Shown here: positions 1-6,520 of the stretch, piece by piece
Numbering within the stretch: position 1 is the stretch's first letter
Layout of the letters: each line of letters opens with the position of its first letter
Assembly: GCA_030145595.1 (NCBI GenBank)
Contig: JAQYVG010000049.1
Span: forward strand, 1-15,359
Length of the DNA: 15,359 nucleotides
DNA from: Desulfobacterales bacterium
GTDB taxonomy: Bacteria > Desulfobacterota > Desulfobacteria > Desulfobacterales > UBA11574
Direction of reading: 5' to 3'
Translations under genes and position numbers: made by a program
Notes under the pieces: generated by a model
Seen by the model: only the letters and a program-made list of their open reading frames with translations
The model's database searches: none
Told to the model about the DNA's origin: nothing

Positions 1-314
1 ATTTTCGTCGAGTATGTGGGGAATAGTGAGTGGAACAACTTTTTAAGAGGCAATAAAATGTTTTTTAAAATAATCTATCACTCTAATATTACGCTAAATT
101 TAAAACTATCAATCATAAATTAGTTCCCTGTCGGGTAGACGGAATAACCATGCAGTGGAAAGTGAAAGGTGAAAAGTAAAAAGTGATCAGTGAAAGGTGA
201 GCAGTAATCAGTAACCTGTACTCGTAATCCTCAAGGCTCTTGGGGCGCTCCTCAATCCCGATGAATCGGGACCTAAGCTTTTCTCCGATCAGCGCCGCAG
301 GCAGTAAGCAGTAA
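1..314. other. Gene-free region downstream of recN
   Basis: No convincing gene lies here. The first 150 bases are AT-rich with stops in all frames. The only start with a plausible ribosome site (AGAGG at about 47) opens a 21-codon frame at 58 that looks like chance. From 154 onward the region is a period-7 repeat array with an insert, listed separately. No U-tract terminator for recN is visible. Confidence 0.6.
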
Positions 315-320
315 TCAGTG
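154..320. repeat. Degenerate heptanucleotide repeat array, AGTRAAA type, interrupted
   Basis: Nine units of seven bases run without phase change from 154 to 216: AGTGGAA, AGTGAAA, GGTGAAA, AGTAAAA, AGTGATC, AGTGAAA, GGTGAGC, AGTAATC, AGTAA. The series resumes at 301-320 (GC, AGTAAGC, AGTAATC, AGTG). The middle is an unrelated 86-bp insert at 215-300. The array's last full unit contains the stop codon of recN (315-317, read on the minus strand), so the repeat abuts and just enters the gene. Function is unknown; it resembles dispersed non-coding intergenic repeats. Confidence 0.8.
215..300. repeat. 86-bp insert with palindrome inside the heptad array
   Basis: Removing these 86 bases joins AGTAA (210-214) to GC (301-302) and restores a perfect AGTAAGC heptad in phase, so the boundaries can be read from the host repeat. 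The insert carries a near-perfect hairpin, TCCCGAT-GA-ATCGGGA, at about 255-270. No coding capacity and no obvious target-site duplication. It could be a small REP-like palindromic element. Confidence 0.6.
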
Positions 321-2019
321 TCGTGTATTCAGCATCTCATGAGCATGATCGAGAGTTGCCTGGGTGATTTTTTCACCACCCAGCATCCTGGCAATCTCTT
401 TGATACGATCTTTAGCGCTCAGGCGCTTGATGCTGGTTGTAGTTCTGCCGCGAAAAACGTGTTTTGCTATCCTGAAATGGTGGTCACCGAATTTTGCAAT
501 TTGAGGCAGATGGGTGATGCATATTATCTGGTGATGGCGGGCAAGGGTCGCCAGTTTTTTGCCGACAACCGCCGCCACAGCTCCTCCGATCCCGGCGTCG
601 ACCTCGTCAAACACTATGGTTTCCAACGCTTCCGTCTCGGCTAATATGGCTTTTAGCGCCAGCACCACTCTCGAGAGCTCACCTCCGGAGACAACACTGG
701 AAAGCGGCTTGAGCGGTTCACCTACATTGGGGGCAATTAGAAAAATTGCACGGTCGCTGCCGGTTTCATGGAGGGCATTTTCACCGGATGTCAGGTGCGG
801 TTCTGCATTGTCGCCGGCCGGCAGGGCTTGCAATGATACCTCAAATTTTGTTTGTGACATCTCGAGGGTGGTTAGCTCTTGCATTACTTTGCGGGCCAGA
901 ATTTTTGCGGTGTCTTTCCTTTGCCTGGAAAGCTTATCAGACAACTTGACCAGCTTGGCATGCAGTTGGGCAAGTTTTTCTTGGGTTTCAACAATTTTAA
1001 AAGAGATATTTTCTGCGGCTGCAAGCTCATGCTCGATGGCGTCGAGCTTGGCCAGCACCGCCTCAAGGGTCCCACCGTATTTACGTTTAAGCCGGTTCAA
1101 GGTGTCAAGGCGTGCTTCGACCTCCTCTAAGCGTTTTTCGTCGGGCTGTATGTTTTTCAAGTAGATTCTAAGTTCTTCGGCGACATCTTCCATTTGAAAT
1201 GTGGTTGTCGCCAGGCTTTCCGCCTTGGATGACAACAACGGGTCAATTTGGCAGGCTCGGTCGAGGTTCTTTTTAACCTCCACAAGGCGCTCTATGATAG
1301 CACCTTCTGAGGTGTAGAGTTCTTCAAGGCTGTTATGGACGTCCAGATAAAGCTCCTCTGCGTTTTTCAGCAGCACTCTTTCCTGTTCAAAAGCAACATC
1401 CTCACCAAGGCTGACGGAAGCCGCCGTGATCTCTTTTTGCTGAAATTCCACAAGCTGAAGGTGGTCCGCCTGTCGCTGGCCGGCACTTTCAAGTTCCTTG
1501 AGGTTCTGGATCAAAGGCAGGATTTGATGATAGCATTTATGTACTTTGTGGCGCAAAGGCATCAGGCCGCCCAGCTGGTCGAGTATCGTCAACTGCCGCT
1601 CTTCTTTTAAGAGTCCCTGATGAGCATGCTGGCCCGATATGCTGGCCAGGTTTTCGCTGATTGTATTGAGCAGCGCGATTGTGCCAAGACGTCCATTGAT
1701 GTAAATTTTGTGCCTGTCGCTGCGGGAGATGATTCTGTTGATCAACAGGCCCTCATCAGTATCAAAACCATGCTCTTGCATGATGCCGGCCACACGGCTT
1801 TGCGGTTTGATCTGGAAAATGGCTTCCAGTTCGGCGGTTTTACTGCCGGTTCGAATCAGACCGGCGGTCGCCCGGCTCCCCAACAGAAGATTGACGGCAT
1901 TGATGATAATCTGATTTGCCGGCACCGGTTTCTCCGCTTAATATTGTCAGTCCGTCTGAAAAAGAAATTTTTAGATCGTCGATGATGGCAAAGTTTTTGA
2001 TGGCAAGTTCGCGCAGCAT
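315..2019 (-). CDS. DNA repair protein RecN, frame broken by one extra base after Walker A
   Basis: RecN is a cytoplasmic SMC-like ATPase acting at DNA double-strand breaks. Reading leftward from ATG 2019-2017, the N-terminus MLRELAIKNFAIIDDL and the Walker A sequence GETGAGKS (ending at 1912) are typical. One extra base at about 1911-1913 then shifts the frame, and the shifted frame stops at 1842-1840. The correct continuation, IIINAVNLLLGSRA, sits in the next frame and stays open to TGA at 317-315. It includes the central coiled coil, the ABC signature SGGELSRVV (about 689-666) and Walker B TIVFDEVDAGIGG (about 620-582). Without the extra base the protein would be 567 residues, normal for RecN. 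A GTG at 1925 opens the large 536-residue fragment but omits the P-loop, so it would not be functional alone. The start lies 7 nt after the channel gene with no clear ribosome site, suggesting coupled translation. The frame break could be a sequencing error, a recent mutation or, less likely, recoding. Confidence 0.9.
1908..1914 (-). other. Frameshift site in recN
   Basis: On the minus strand the codons read GGC AAA TCA, then G, then ATT ATC ATC. The first frame gives G-K-S, and the frame one base later gives I-I-I-N. Deleting the G at 1911, or a neighbouring base, restores the canonical GKSIIINAV. No homopolymer longer than three lies at the site, and no classical slippery heptamer is seen. 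Confidence 0.85.
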
Positions 2020-2026
2020 AAGCGGG

Positions 2027-3037
2027 TTAGAATGTCTTTTTGGCGGCGGCGATACTGTCGACTTCTCCCATTACAATGAGGGTCATGCCGGGGGTTAAAA
2101 TCTGTGTTGCCGTTGGATTGAATTCGATTTCCTGGGCCGGAAGCTTTGAGCCTAATACCAGCAAATTGAATTTGTCTTTTAATCCGGACTCCTTGATATT
2201 TTTTCCCGCAACATTTGAATTGGAAGCAATAACAATCTGGTGGATCCTTAATTGTCCCTGGCCGCTGCGCAGCATGCTGTCAAGGAAATCGACAACAGTG
2301 GGCCGGATCATTTCGGATGCCATGCGCAGGCCGCCGATAAAGTTCGGCGACACCACATTGTTGGCGCCGGCTGTTTTGAGTTTAAATGCCAGTTTATAAT
2401 CGACGGCTTTACTGATAATCCGCAACTTCGCGTTGAGCATTCTGGCGGTCATAGTGGCATAGAGGGTGTCCTTGTCGGACGGCAGGCTGATAATGATTCC
2501 GGCAGCATTTGTAATCCCGGCGGTTAAAAGATTTTTATCATCAGTAGCATCTCCATGCACATAGAGCAGGTCTTCGTTCAAAGCCCGGTGGCGTTCTATA
2601 ATACTCTCGTCTAGTTCAATCAAGACCACAGACTCCTTGTTTTTGGTCAGCTCTTCCAGGACATGGCCTCCGCTTGAGCCGCCGCCGCAAACAATATAAT
2701 GATTATTCAGCTTTTTTATCTTTTTTTCCATCTTTTTTATCCTCCATATTCCGGAGAGCTCTCCTTCAATAATTGATGCTGTCAGGGTACTGATGCCGTA
2801 TAAAATTACCCCCATACCGAAAGTTATCAGGAACATGGTAAAGAGCTGTGCAGGGATGTTACCGGTGACATCAAGAACTTCACCATAGCCGACACTTGTG
2901 ATAGAAATTACCGTCATATACAGACAATCCATAAATTTCGGTTGGCCGCCGAATATAATATAGTAACCGATGCTGCCGACAATGACCACGAAGAAAATAG
3001 CAACCAGCACAAGATATAATCTATTTTTAAGCCCCAT
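2027..3037 (-). CDS. Two-TM potassium channel with cytoplasmic RCK (TrkA-N/TrkA-C) domains
   Basis: This 336-residue protein has the MthK/Kch-like layout of a ligand-gated K+ channel in the inner membrane. TM1 spans about residues 7-29. The pore helix leads to the selectivity filter TSVGYGE at 47-53, and TM2 spans about 64-89. A basic linker (KKMEKKIKKLNNH) joins a Rossmann RCK-N domain from about 113, whose nucleotide loop is CGGGSSGG (117-124), with an acidic residue after the second strand (VVLIELDE). The C-terminal part ending near 330 fits a TrkA-C domain. A GAAAG ribosome site lies just before the ATG. It starts 9 nt after iorB and ends 7 nt before recN, so it is probably co-transcribed with both. 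The gating ligand cannot be told from sequence. Confidence 0.88.
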   Translation of the reverse strand: MGLKNRLYLVLVAIFFVVIVGSIGYYIIFGGQPKFMDCLYMTVISITSVGYGEVLDVTGNIPAQLFTMFLITFGMGVILYGISTLTASIIEGELSGIWRIKKMEKKIKKLNNHYIVCGGGSSGGHVLEELTKNKESVVLIELDESIIERHRALNEDLLYVHGDATDDKNLLTAGITNAAGIIISLPSDKDTLYATMTARMLNAKLRIISKAVDYKLAFKLKTAGANNVVSPNFIGGLRMASEMIRPTVVDFLDSMLRSGQGQLRIHQIVIASNSNVAGKNIKESGLKDKFNLLVLGSKLPAQEIEFNPTATQILTPGMTLIVMGEVDSIAAAKKTF

Positions 3038-3046
3038 TTTTACTTT

Positions 3047-3643
3047 CTAATCTGATGTTTTTGCGGCATCAAAGCCCAGTTCAAAGGCCTCTAAATTCGA
3101 TGCGGCAAAAGCTTGTTTGGATATGGTCGTAATGGCCGTTTTCACGTTGTCGACTGTAAGCGGAATTGTTCCGGTTTGAATCAATGCTCCCAGAAGAACC
3201 ATGTTTACGGCCAAAACATTGCCGGTTTGCGCGGCAAGCGCTGCGGCATCAAAGGCAATCAGTTTGGCGGTCTTGGCCCGGATTATAGCCTTTAACTTTT
3301 TCAGTTCGGGATACGGGCAGGTTCCGGTGATTGCAGTGGAAGGCGATAGGGGCGCGAGGCTTGTAATAACAATCGTATCGGCATTGCATTTATTCAAGGC
3401 CCGGAGGGTTTCCAGCGGCTCAAAGCCGACAACCACGTCGGCCTCGCCATCTGCGATAATGTTGCTTTGCGCATCTCCGAATACAATAGCGGATTCCACA
3501 ACCCCACCCCGCTGGGCCATGCCGTGGATTTCGCTCATGCCGACAGGAACGCCTGACTGGAGTGCGGCCTCACCAATAACCTTGGAAGCCAGCAGATTGC
3601 CCTGCCCACCCACTGCCACGATGATTAATCTGGTTGTTTTCAT
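3047..3643 (-). CDS. Indolepyruvate:ferredoxin oxidoreductase, beta subunit
   Basis: IorB is the gamma-type (POR/KOR gamma domain) subunit that pairs with IorA to decarboxylate aryl 2-oxo acids such as indolepyruvate to acyl-CoA, reducing ferredoxin. The 198-residue length is normal. Family signatures are VGGQGNLLASKVIGEAAL near the N-terminus, SEIHGMAQRGGVVES at about 37-51, and GEADVVVGFEPLETLRAL at about 66-83. No membrane segment or signal peptide is present. The ribosome site is weak. It lies 191 bp downstream of iorA on the same strand, a wider spacing than usual for this pair and filled with repeats. It may therefore have its own promoter or rely on read-through. The next two genes downstream follow almost without gaps. 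Confidence 0.92.
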   Translation of the reverse strand: MKTTRLIIVAVGGQGNLLASKVIGEAALQSGVPVGMSEIHGMAQRGGVVESAIVFGDAQSNIIADGEADVVVGFEPLETLRALNKCNADTIVITSLAPLSPSTAITGTCPYPELKKLKAIIRAKTAKLIAFDAAALAAQTGNVLAVNMVLLGALIQTGTIPLTVDNVKTAITTISKQAFAASNLEAFELGFDAAKTSD

Positions 3644-3686
3644 CTAATTACCGTCTATTCTTCGTTGCAAATTATCAAGTTTGATG

Positions 3687-3722
3687 TCTCGTAGAAGTCA
3701 GGAAATCAACCTTTTTACGAGA
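3687..3722. repeat. Inverted repeat TCTCGTAGAAG / CTTTTTACGAGA
   Basis: The two arms, 3687-3697 and 3711-3722, are imperfect reverse complements separated by 13 bases. The same CTTTTTACGA core recurs with inverted partners upstream of rdgB (6388-6397 and 6417-6431), so this is a dispersed repeat. It lies in the iorA-iorB gap about 45 nt upstream of iorB. It may be a hairpin in the transcript or an operator. Confidence 0.5.
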
Positions 3723-3810
3723 GTGTTTAGTTTTTTGTATTTAGTGTTTGGTGATCTGACAAGATGTATCTATGCATATACTTCAAATAAAACCCTATAC
3801 ACCGAACACC
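3722..3810. repeat. Inverted pair of heptad arrays between iorA and iorB
   Basis: The left arm repeats G every seven bases at 3723, 3730, 3737, 3744 and 3751 (GTGTTTA, GTTTTTT, GTATTTA, GTGTTTG, GTG). The right arm has the complementary series TCAAATA, AAACCCT, ATACACC, GAACACC from 3783 to 3810. The two arms together could form a long imperfect hairpin. It is the same architecture as the arrays near 154-320 and 11198-11284, but with a different unit. Confidence 0.65.
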
Positions 3811-3840
3811 TTATGAATTCGATCTGTTACTAATTCATAA
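3811..3840. repeat. Nine-bp perfect inverted repeat across the iorA stop codon
   Basis: TTATGAATT at 3811-3819 pairs with AATTCATAA at 3832-3840, with a 12-nt loop. The iorA stop (3835-3837) lies inside one arm. The hairpin is AT-rich and has no U tract after it in the direction of transcription, so it is not a standard intrinsic terminator. It could be chance. Confidence 0.4.
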
Positions 3841-5694
3841 GACTTTTTCCTTTAAAGGCACTATAGCCTTTTCCGGACATATCTGGGCGCAGACCGTACA
3901 TCCCACACACAGAGTGGGGTCGATTTTAACCCTTTTATTCTGAATGAAAAAGGCCGGGCATGCAAGCTCATTGATGCAATCTTTATGGTTTTTACATTTT
4001 TCACTAACAAAAAAGGGCTTTCCGCGCAGCTTTTTAAGGCTTTTGGCATACAGCGTACAAGGCTCTTGAGATATTATAACCGAAACACCTTTATAGTTTA
4101 AGGCTTCTTTAACTGCGGCGATACTCTTTTTAAGCCGGTACGGTTTTATGGCTGCCACCTGGGAGACACCTGCAGCCCTTACAATGGCCTCGATCGATAC
4201 ATGCCCGTATCCCTCTAAGTTCAGCGCTGTCATATCTGTACCGGGATGCGGCTGATGCCCGGTCATGGCCGTGGTGCCGTTGTCAAGGATAACCATGGTA
4301 AAATTATGGTTGTTAAAAACAGCGTTGATCAAAGGGGGTATCCCGGAGTGAAAAAAGGTTGAATCACCGATAAAGGCAATCACTTTTTTATCCGTTACTT
4401 TTGAAAAACCGCACGAAGTGCCGACTGAAGCTCCCATACATATCAGAAAATCTCCCATGGACAGCGGCGGTAGAAATCCGAGCGTATAGCACCCGATGTC
4501 GGTGGGGCAAATCGTTTCCATGCCCTCTGCGGCTTTCTTCACCACATAGAAAGTGGCCCTGTGGGAACAGCCTGCACAGAGGGTAGGCGGACGCTGTGGA
4601 ATTTCGGGAAGATCGGAAAGATCGGGAACAGCCGGCGATTTATGTGCCACATCAAAATATGTGGCCAGACATTGCCGCACAATGGCAGGATTATATTCAT
4701 AGAGGCGGGAGAAAAGCTCCTCGCTTTTACCTTTTATGGGCAGGGTCAGTCTTTCTTCCTGGGCGAATGCCTTGAGCGCTTCTTCCATATAAGGCTCCCC
4801 CTCCTCGACCACCAGGACCTTTTCACACTCTTTTAAAAAATTCTTTAACAATGCTTTGGGCAGCGGGTGGGAGAAACCGATGCGAAGTATTTTGGTTTTG
4901 CCGCCCATGTTCAAATCTGTAACGGCATCTACAACATATTTGTAACTGACGCTGTTGCATACGATTCCCCAGCGGCCGTTTCCTGTGCTAATATTATAAG
5001 CGCTGGTTTCGGAAAGCTCTTCAGCTTCTTTGAGTCTGTTCAACAGCCTGGCATGCAAGTTTCTGGCAACTGCGGGTATCGGCACATAGTTGAAAGGGTC
5101 TTTTGTAAAATCACCATGGGTTTGGGGAGCTTGGATTTCACCCGGAATAACGGTTTCAGTAGAGTGGTTGATGCGCGTTGTGGTTCTAAAGATGACCGGT
5201 TCCTGCAGTTTTTCAGAAATATCAAAGGCATAGGCCACCATATCTTTGGCTTCCTGGGCTGAAGAGGGTTCCAGCAGGGGCAGGCCGGCAAGCTTGGCAT
5301 AGTAACGGTTATCCTGCTCGTTCTGGCTGGAAAACATGAAAGGGTCGTCGGCGGTGACAATAACCAGTCCGCCTTTTACACCCACATATGCTAAGGTTAA
5401 AAGAGCGTCGGCCGCCACATTAAGGCCCACGTGTTTCATTACGCATATACTGCGAACTCCGCAAGTGGCACTGGCGGCCGCAACTTCGAGGGCTACCTTT
5501 TCATTGGTGCTGTATTCAAAATAAAGGTCGGTTTCTAAAGCTATCTGAAAAAAGTTCATTGAGATTTCAGAAGAAGGTGTGCCCGGATAGGTTGTTGCAA
5601 CCCCGACACCTGCCTCAATAGCTCCCCGGGCAATGGCTTCATTGCCAAGGAGCAGCATTTTTTGACCGGGACGAGCTTTTAAAAGCCTGTGCAT
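3835..5694 (-). CDS. Indolepyruvate:ferredoxin oxidoreductase, alpha subunit
   Basis: IorA is the thiamine-diphosphate subunit of the aryl 2-oxo acid:ferredoxin oxidoreductase. The 619-residue length is typical. The N-terminal pyrimidine-binding domain has LLLGNEAIARGAIEAGV and TTYPGTPSSEIS. The ThDP-binding domain has the GDS motif at 443-445, NN at about 461-462, and DNGTTAMTGHQPHPG up to about 485. A cysteine pair in TLCAGCSHR precedes this domain. The C-terminus is a ferredoxin domain. Its second motif is complete (C596, C599, C602, C606), but the first reads C567-x2-H570-x2-C573-x5-C579P, with His where relatives usually have Cys. A strong AAGGGAG ribosome site precedes the ATG. It diverges from rdgB across about 0.8 kb. 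No paaK-like acyl-CoA ligase gene is adjacent within this window. Confidence 0.93.
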   Translation of the reverse strand: MHRLLKARPGQKMLLLGNEAIARGAIEAGVGVATTYPGTPSSEISMNFFQIALETDLYFEYSTNEKVALEVAAASATCGVRSICVMKHVGLNVAADALLTLAYVGVKGGLVIVTADDPFMFSSQNEQDNRYYAKLAGLPLLEPSSAQEAKDMVAYAFDISEKLQEPVIFRTTTRINHSTETVIPGEIQAPQTHGDFTKDPFNYVPIPAVARNLHARLLNRLKEAEELSETSAYNISTGNGRWGIVCNSVSYKYVVDAVTDLNMGGKTKILRIGFSHPLPKALLKNFLKECEKVLVVEEGEPYMEEALKAFAQEERLTLPIKGKSEELFSRLYEYNPAIVRQCLATYFDVAHKSPAVPDLSDLPEIPQRPPTLCAGCSHRATFYVVKKAAEGMETICPTDIGCYTLGFLPPLSMGDFLICMGASVGTSCGFSKVTDKKVIAFIGDSTFFHSGIPPLINAVFNNHNFTMVILDNGTTAMTGHQPHPGTDMTALNLEGYGHVSIEAIVRAAGVSQVAAIKPYRLKKSIAAVKEALNYKGVSVIISQEPCTLYAKSLKKLRGKPFFVSEKCKNHKDCINELACPAFFIQNKRVKIDPTLCVGCTVCAQICPEKAIVPLKEKVL

Positions 5695-5827
5695 GGCATC
5701 TCCCTTAATTGATTTGGTCCTGAAAAACCTGGTTTTCTTGGTCCAGGCTAGCGCTATCTAACTCTGCCTGGGAGTTTAGTGTCTAAAATCACAAATTCCA
5801 AGCACCAAAAAACAAACAAGCTCCAAA

Positions 5828-5938
5828 CTACAAGCACCCCACCAAAAAGACGGCGGGCAGGCAAATCTCAATGAAATTCCAATCTACAAGCACCCCACCA
5901 AAAAGACGGCGGGCAGGCAAATCTCAAGGAAATTCCAA
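5828..5938. repeat. 56-bp tandem direct duplication
   Basis: The unit starting CTACAAGCACC at 5828 repeats at 5884, exactly 56 bases on. The copies are identical except for one T/G difference near their ends (AATGAAA versus AAGGAAA). Each unit contains a GC-rich block (CCCACCAAAAAGACGGCGGG and a few more bases) set between AT-rich host-repeat sequence. Only two copies exist and there are no variable spacers, so this is not a CRISPR array. Confidence 0.85.
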
Positions 5939-5961
5939 AGTTTGTTATTTTGAATTTCGGT

Positions 5962-5988
5962 TACCTGTCGAGAGCCTCTAGGTCGAAC
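5962..5988. repeat. About 27-bp hairpin insert in the right arm of the AT-rich repeat
   Basis: The host sequence TTTCGGT-CATTGTTATTT, seen uninterrupted at about 6050-6068, appears here as TTTCGGT (5955-5961), then about 27 extra bases, then ATTGTGATTT (from 5990). The extra bases contain ACCT-GTCG-AGAG-C-CTCT-AGGT, a hairpin with a four-base bulge. The exact edges are uncertain by a few bases. Confidence 0.5.
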
Positions 5989-6107
5989 GATTGTGATTTA
6001 TTTGTAATTTGATGCTTGTTATTTGGAATTTCCACTTCCTAAAAACTATTTTCGGTCATTGTTATTTTTTTGATTTTTGATATTTGGAATTTAATTTACT
6101 CCATTTG

Positions 6108-6284
6108 ACCTTAGGTGCACCCCCATGGGGTGAAATCAAAGCCGGTTCCTCTGAGCTCGGTCGCTTTATTAGGTATTATGAGGGACTAATACACCAGCAC
6201 AGTTTGCAGTGTAAAGCATTTTTTGAAAAATGCCGGGCAATTGAACCGCATAAGTGCCTAAAAATAACTTTCCGCCGGTAGCGA
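6108..6284 (+). other. GC-richer island of unknown nature upstream of rdgB
   Basis: This stretch is clearly less AT-rich than the repeats on either side. It opens with a hairpin, CACCCC-CAT-GGGGTG (about 6117-6131). A frame from a TTG at 6084 is open to TAG at 6279-6281 (65 codons, containing GAPPWGEIKAGSSELGRFIR). It has no ribosome site and starts within repeat sequence, so I do not call it a gene. It could be a small RNA, a leader of rdgB, a gene remnant or another dispersed repeat. Confidence 0.3.
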
Positions 6285-6368
6285 TAGGGCCAATGGCTTC
6301 AAAAAACTTTACAAAGTGCTTGTCATGGATTATACAAAAAGGTTATTTTTTGTTAAATATGATGTTTT

Positions 6369-6467
6369 GTAAAAAGCAAAAATTTTCCTTTTTACGAACG
6401 TTTTAAGTTTTAATGATCTCGTAAAAAATCACAAATTCAACTACAACGTGATGAGTCTGACTTTTTA
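6369..6467. repeat. Cluster of TTTTTAC/GTAAAAA inverted repeats before rdgB
   Basis: GTAAAAAG (6369-6376) pairs with CTTTTTAC (6388-6395). TTTTTACGA (6389-6397) pairs with TCGTAAAAA (from 6419). GTAAAAAATCA (6421-6431) pairs with TGACTTTTTAC (6457-6467). Several mutually exclusive hairpins are therefore possible within 100 bases, ending about 50 nt before the rdgB start. The same core occurs at 3687-3722. Confidence 0.5.
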
Positions 6468-6520
6468 CAAATTAATCCAATATCGGACTTTATAAATTTG
6501 TAATGCAATAAGAGGATGTC

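Larger units (their letters stand above)
5787..6094. repeat. Large imperfect AT-rich inverted repeat
   Basis: The left arm starts AATCACAAATTCCAAGCACC (from 5787) and repeats variants of CAAAYTACAAGCACC and GAAATTCC up to about 5945. The right arm carries the reverse complements: TTGTGATTTATTTGTAATTT (from 5991), GATGCTTGTTATTTGGAATT (6011-6030), and again TTGATATTTGGAATTT near 6077-6092. It appears to be a multi-copy non-coding element. Both arms contain foreign-looking short inserts, described separately. Confidence 0.65.
5695..6520. other. Divergent intergenic region between iorA and rdgB
   Basis: About 0.8 kb with no gene I can support. It holds an AT-rich inverted repeat pair (about 5787-6094) containing a 56-bp direct duplication and a small hairpin insert, a more GC-rich island (about 6108-6280), and a cluster of TTTTTAC/GTAAAAA inverted repeats just before rdgB. 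Promoters for both flanking operons must lie here, but I cannot place them with confidence. Confidence 0.6.

Noticed and set aside
58..123. A 21-codon frame with an AGAGG ribosome-like site
   Set aside because: Too short, AT-rich and of low-complexity composition; nothing supports translation.
559..1164. A 201-codon plus-strand frame opposite recN
   Set aside because: Shadow of the recN coding sequence; composition is Ser/Pro/Ala-rich with no domain, and no ribosome site.
1908..1914. Programmed frameshifting in recN
   Set aside because: No slippery heptamer or obvious downstream stimulator, and RecN is not known to need recoding. Error or mutation is simpler.
3201..3647. A 148-codon plus-strand frame opposite iorB
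   Set aside because: Antisense shadow of a clearly recognised gene.
3811..3840. Intrinsic terminator after iorA
   Set aside because: The stem is AT-rich and no U tract follows it in the direction of transcription.
5828..5938. CRISPR-like direct repeats
   Set aside because: Only two contiguous copies with no variable spacers and no cas genes.
6084..6281. A 65-codon plus-strand frame from a TTG
   Set aside because: Starts inside a repeat, has no ribosome site and no recognised family. Kept only as an unexplained island.
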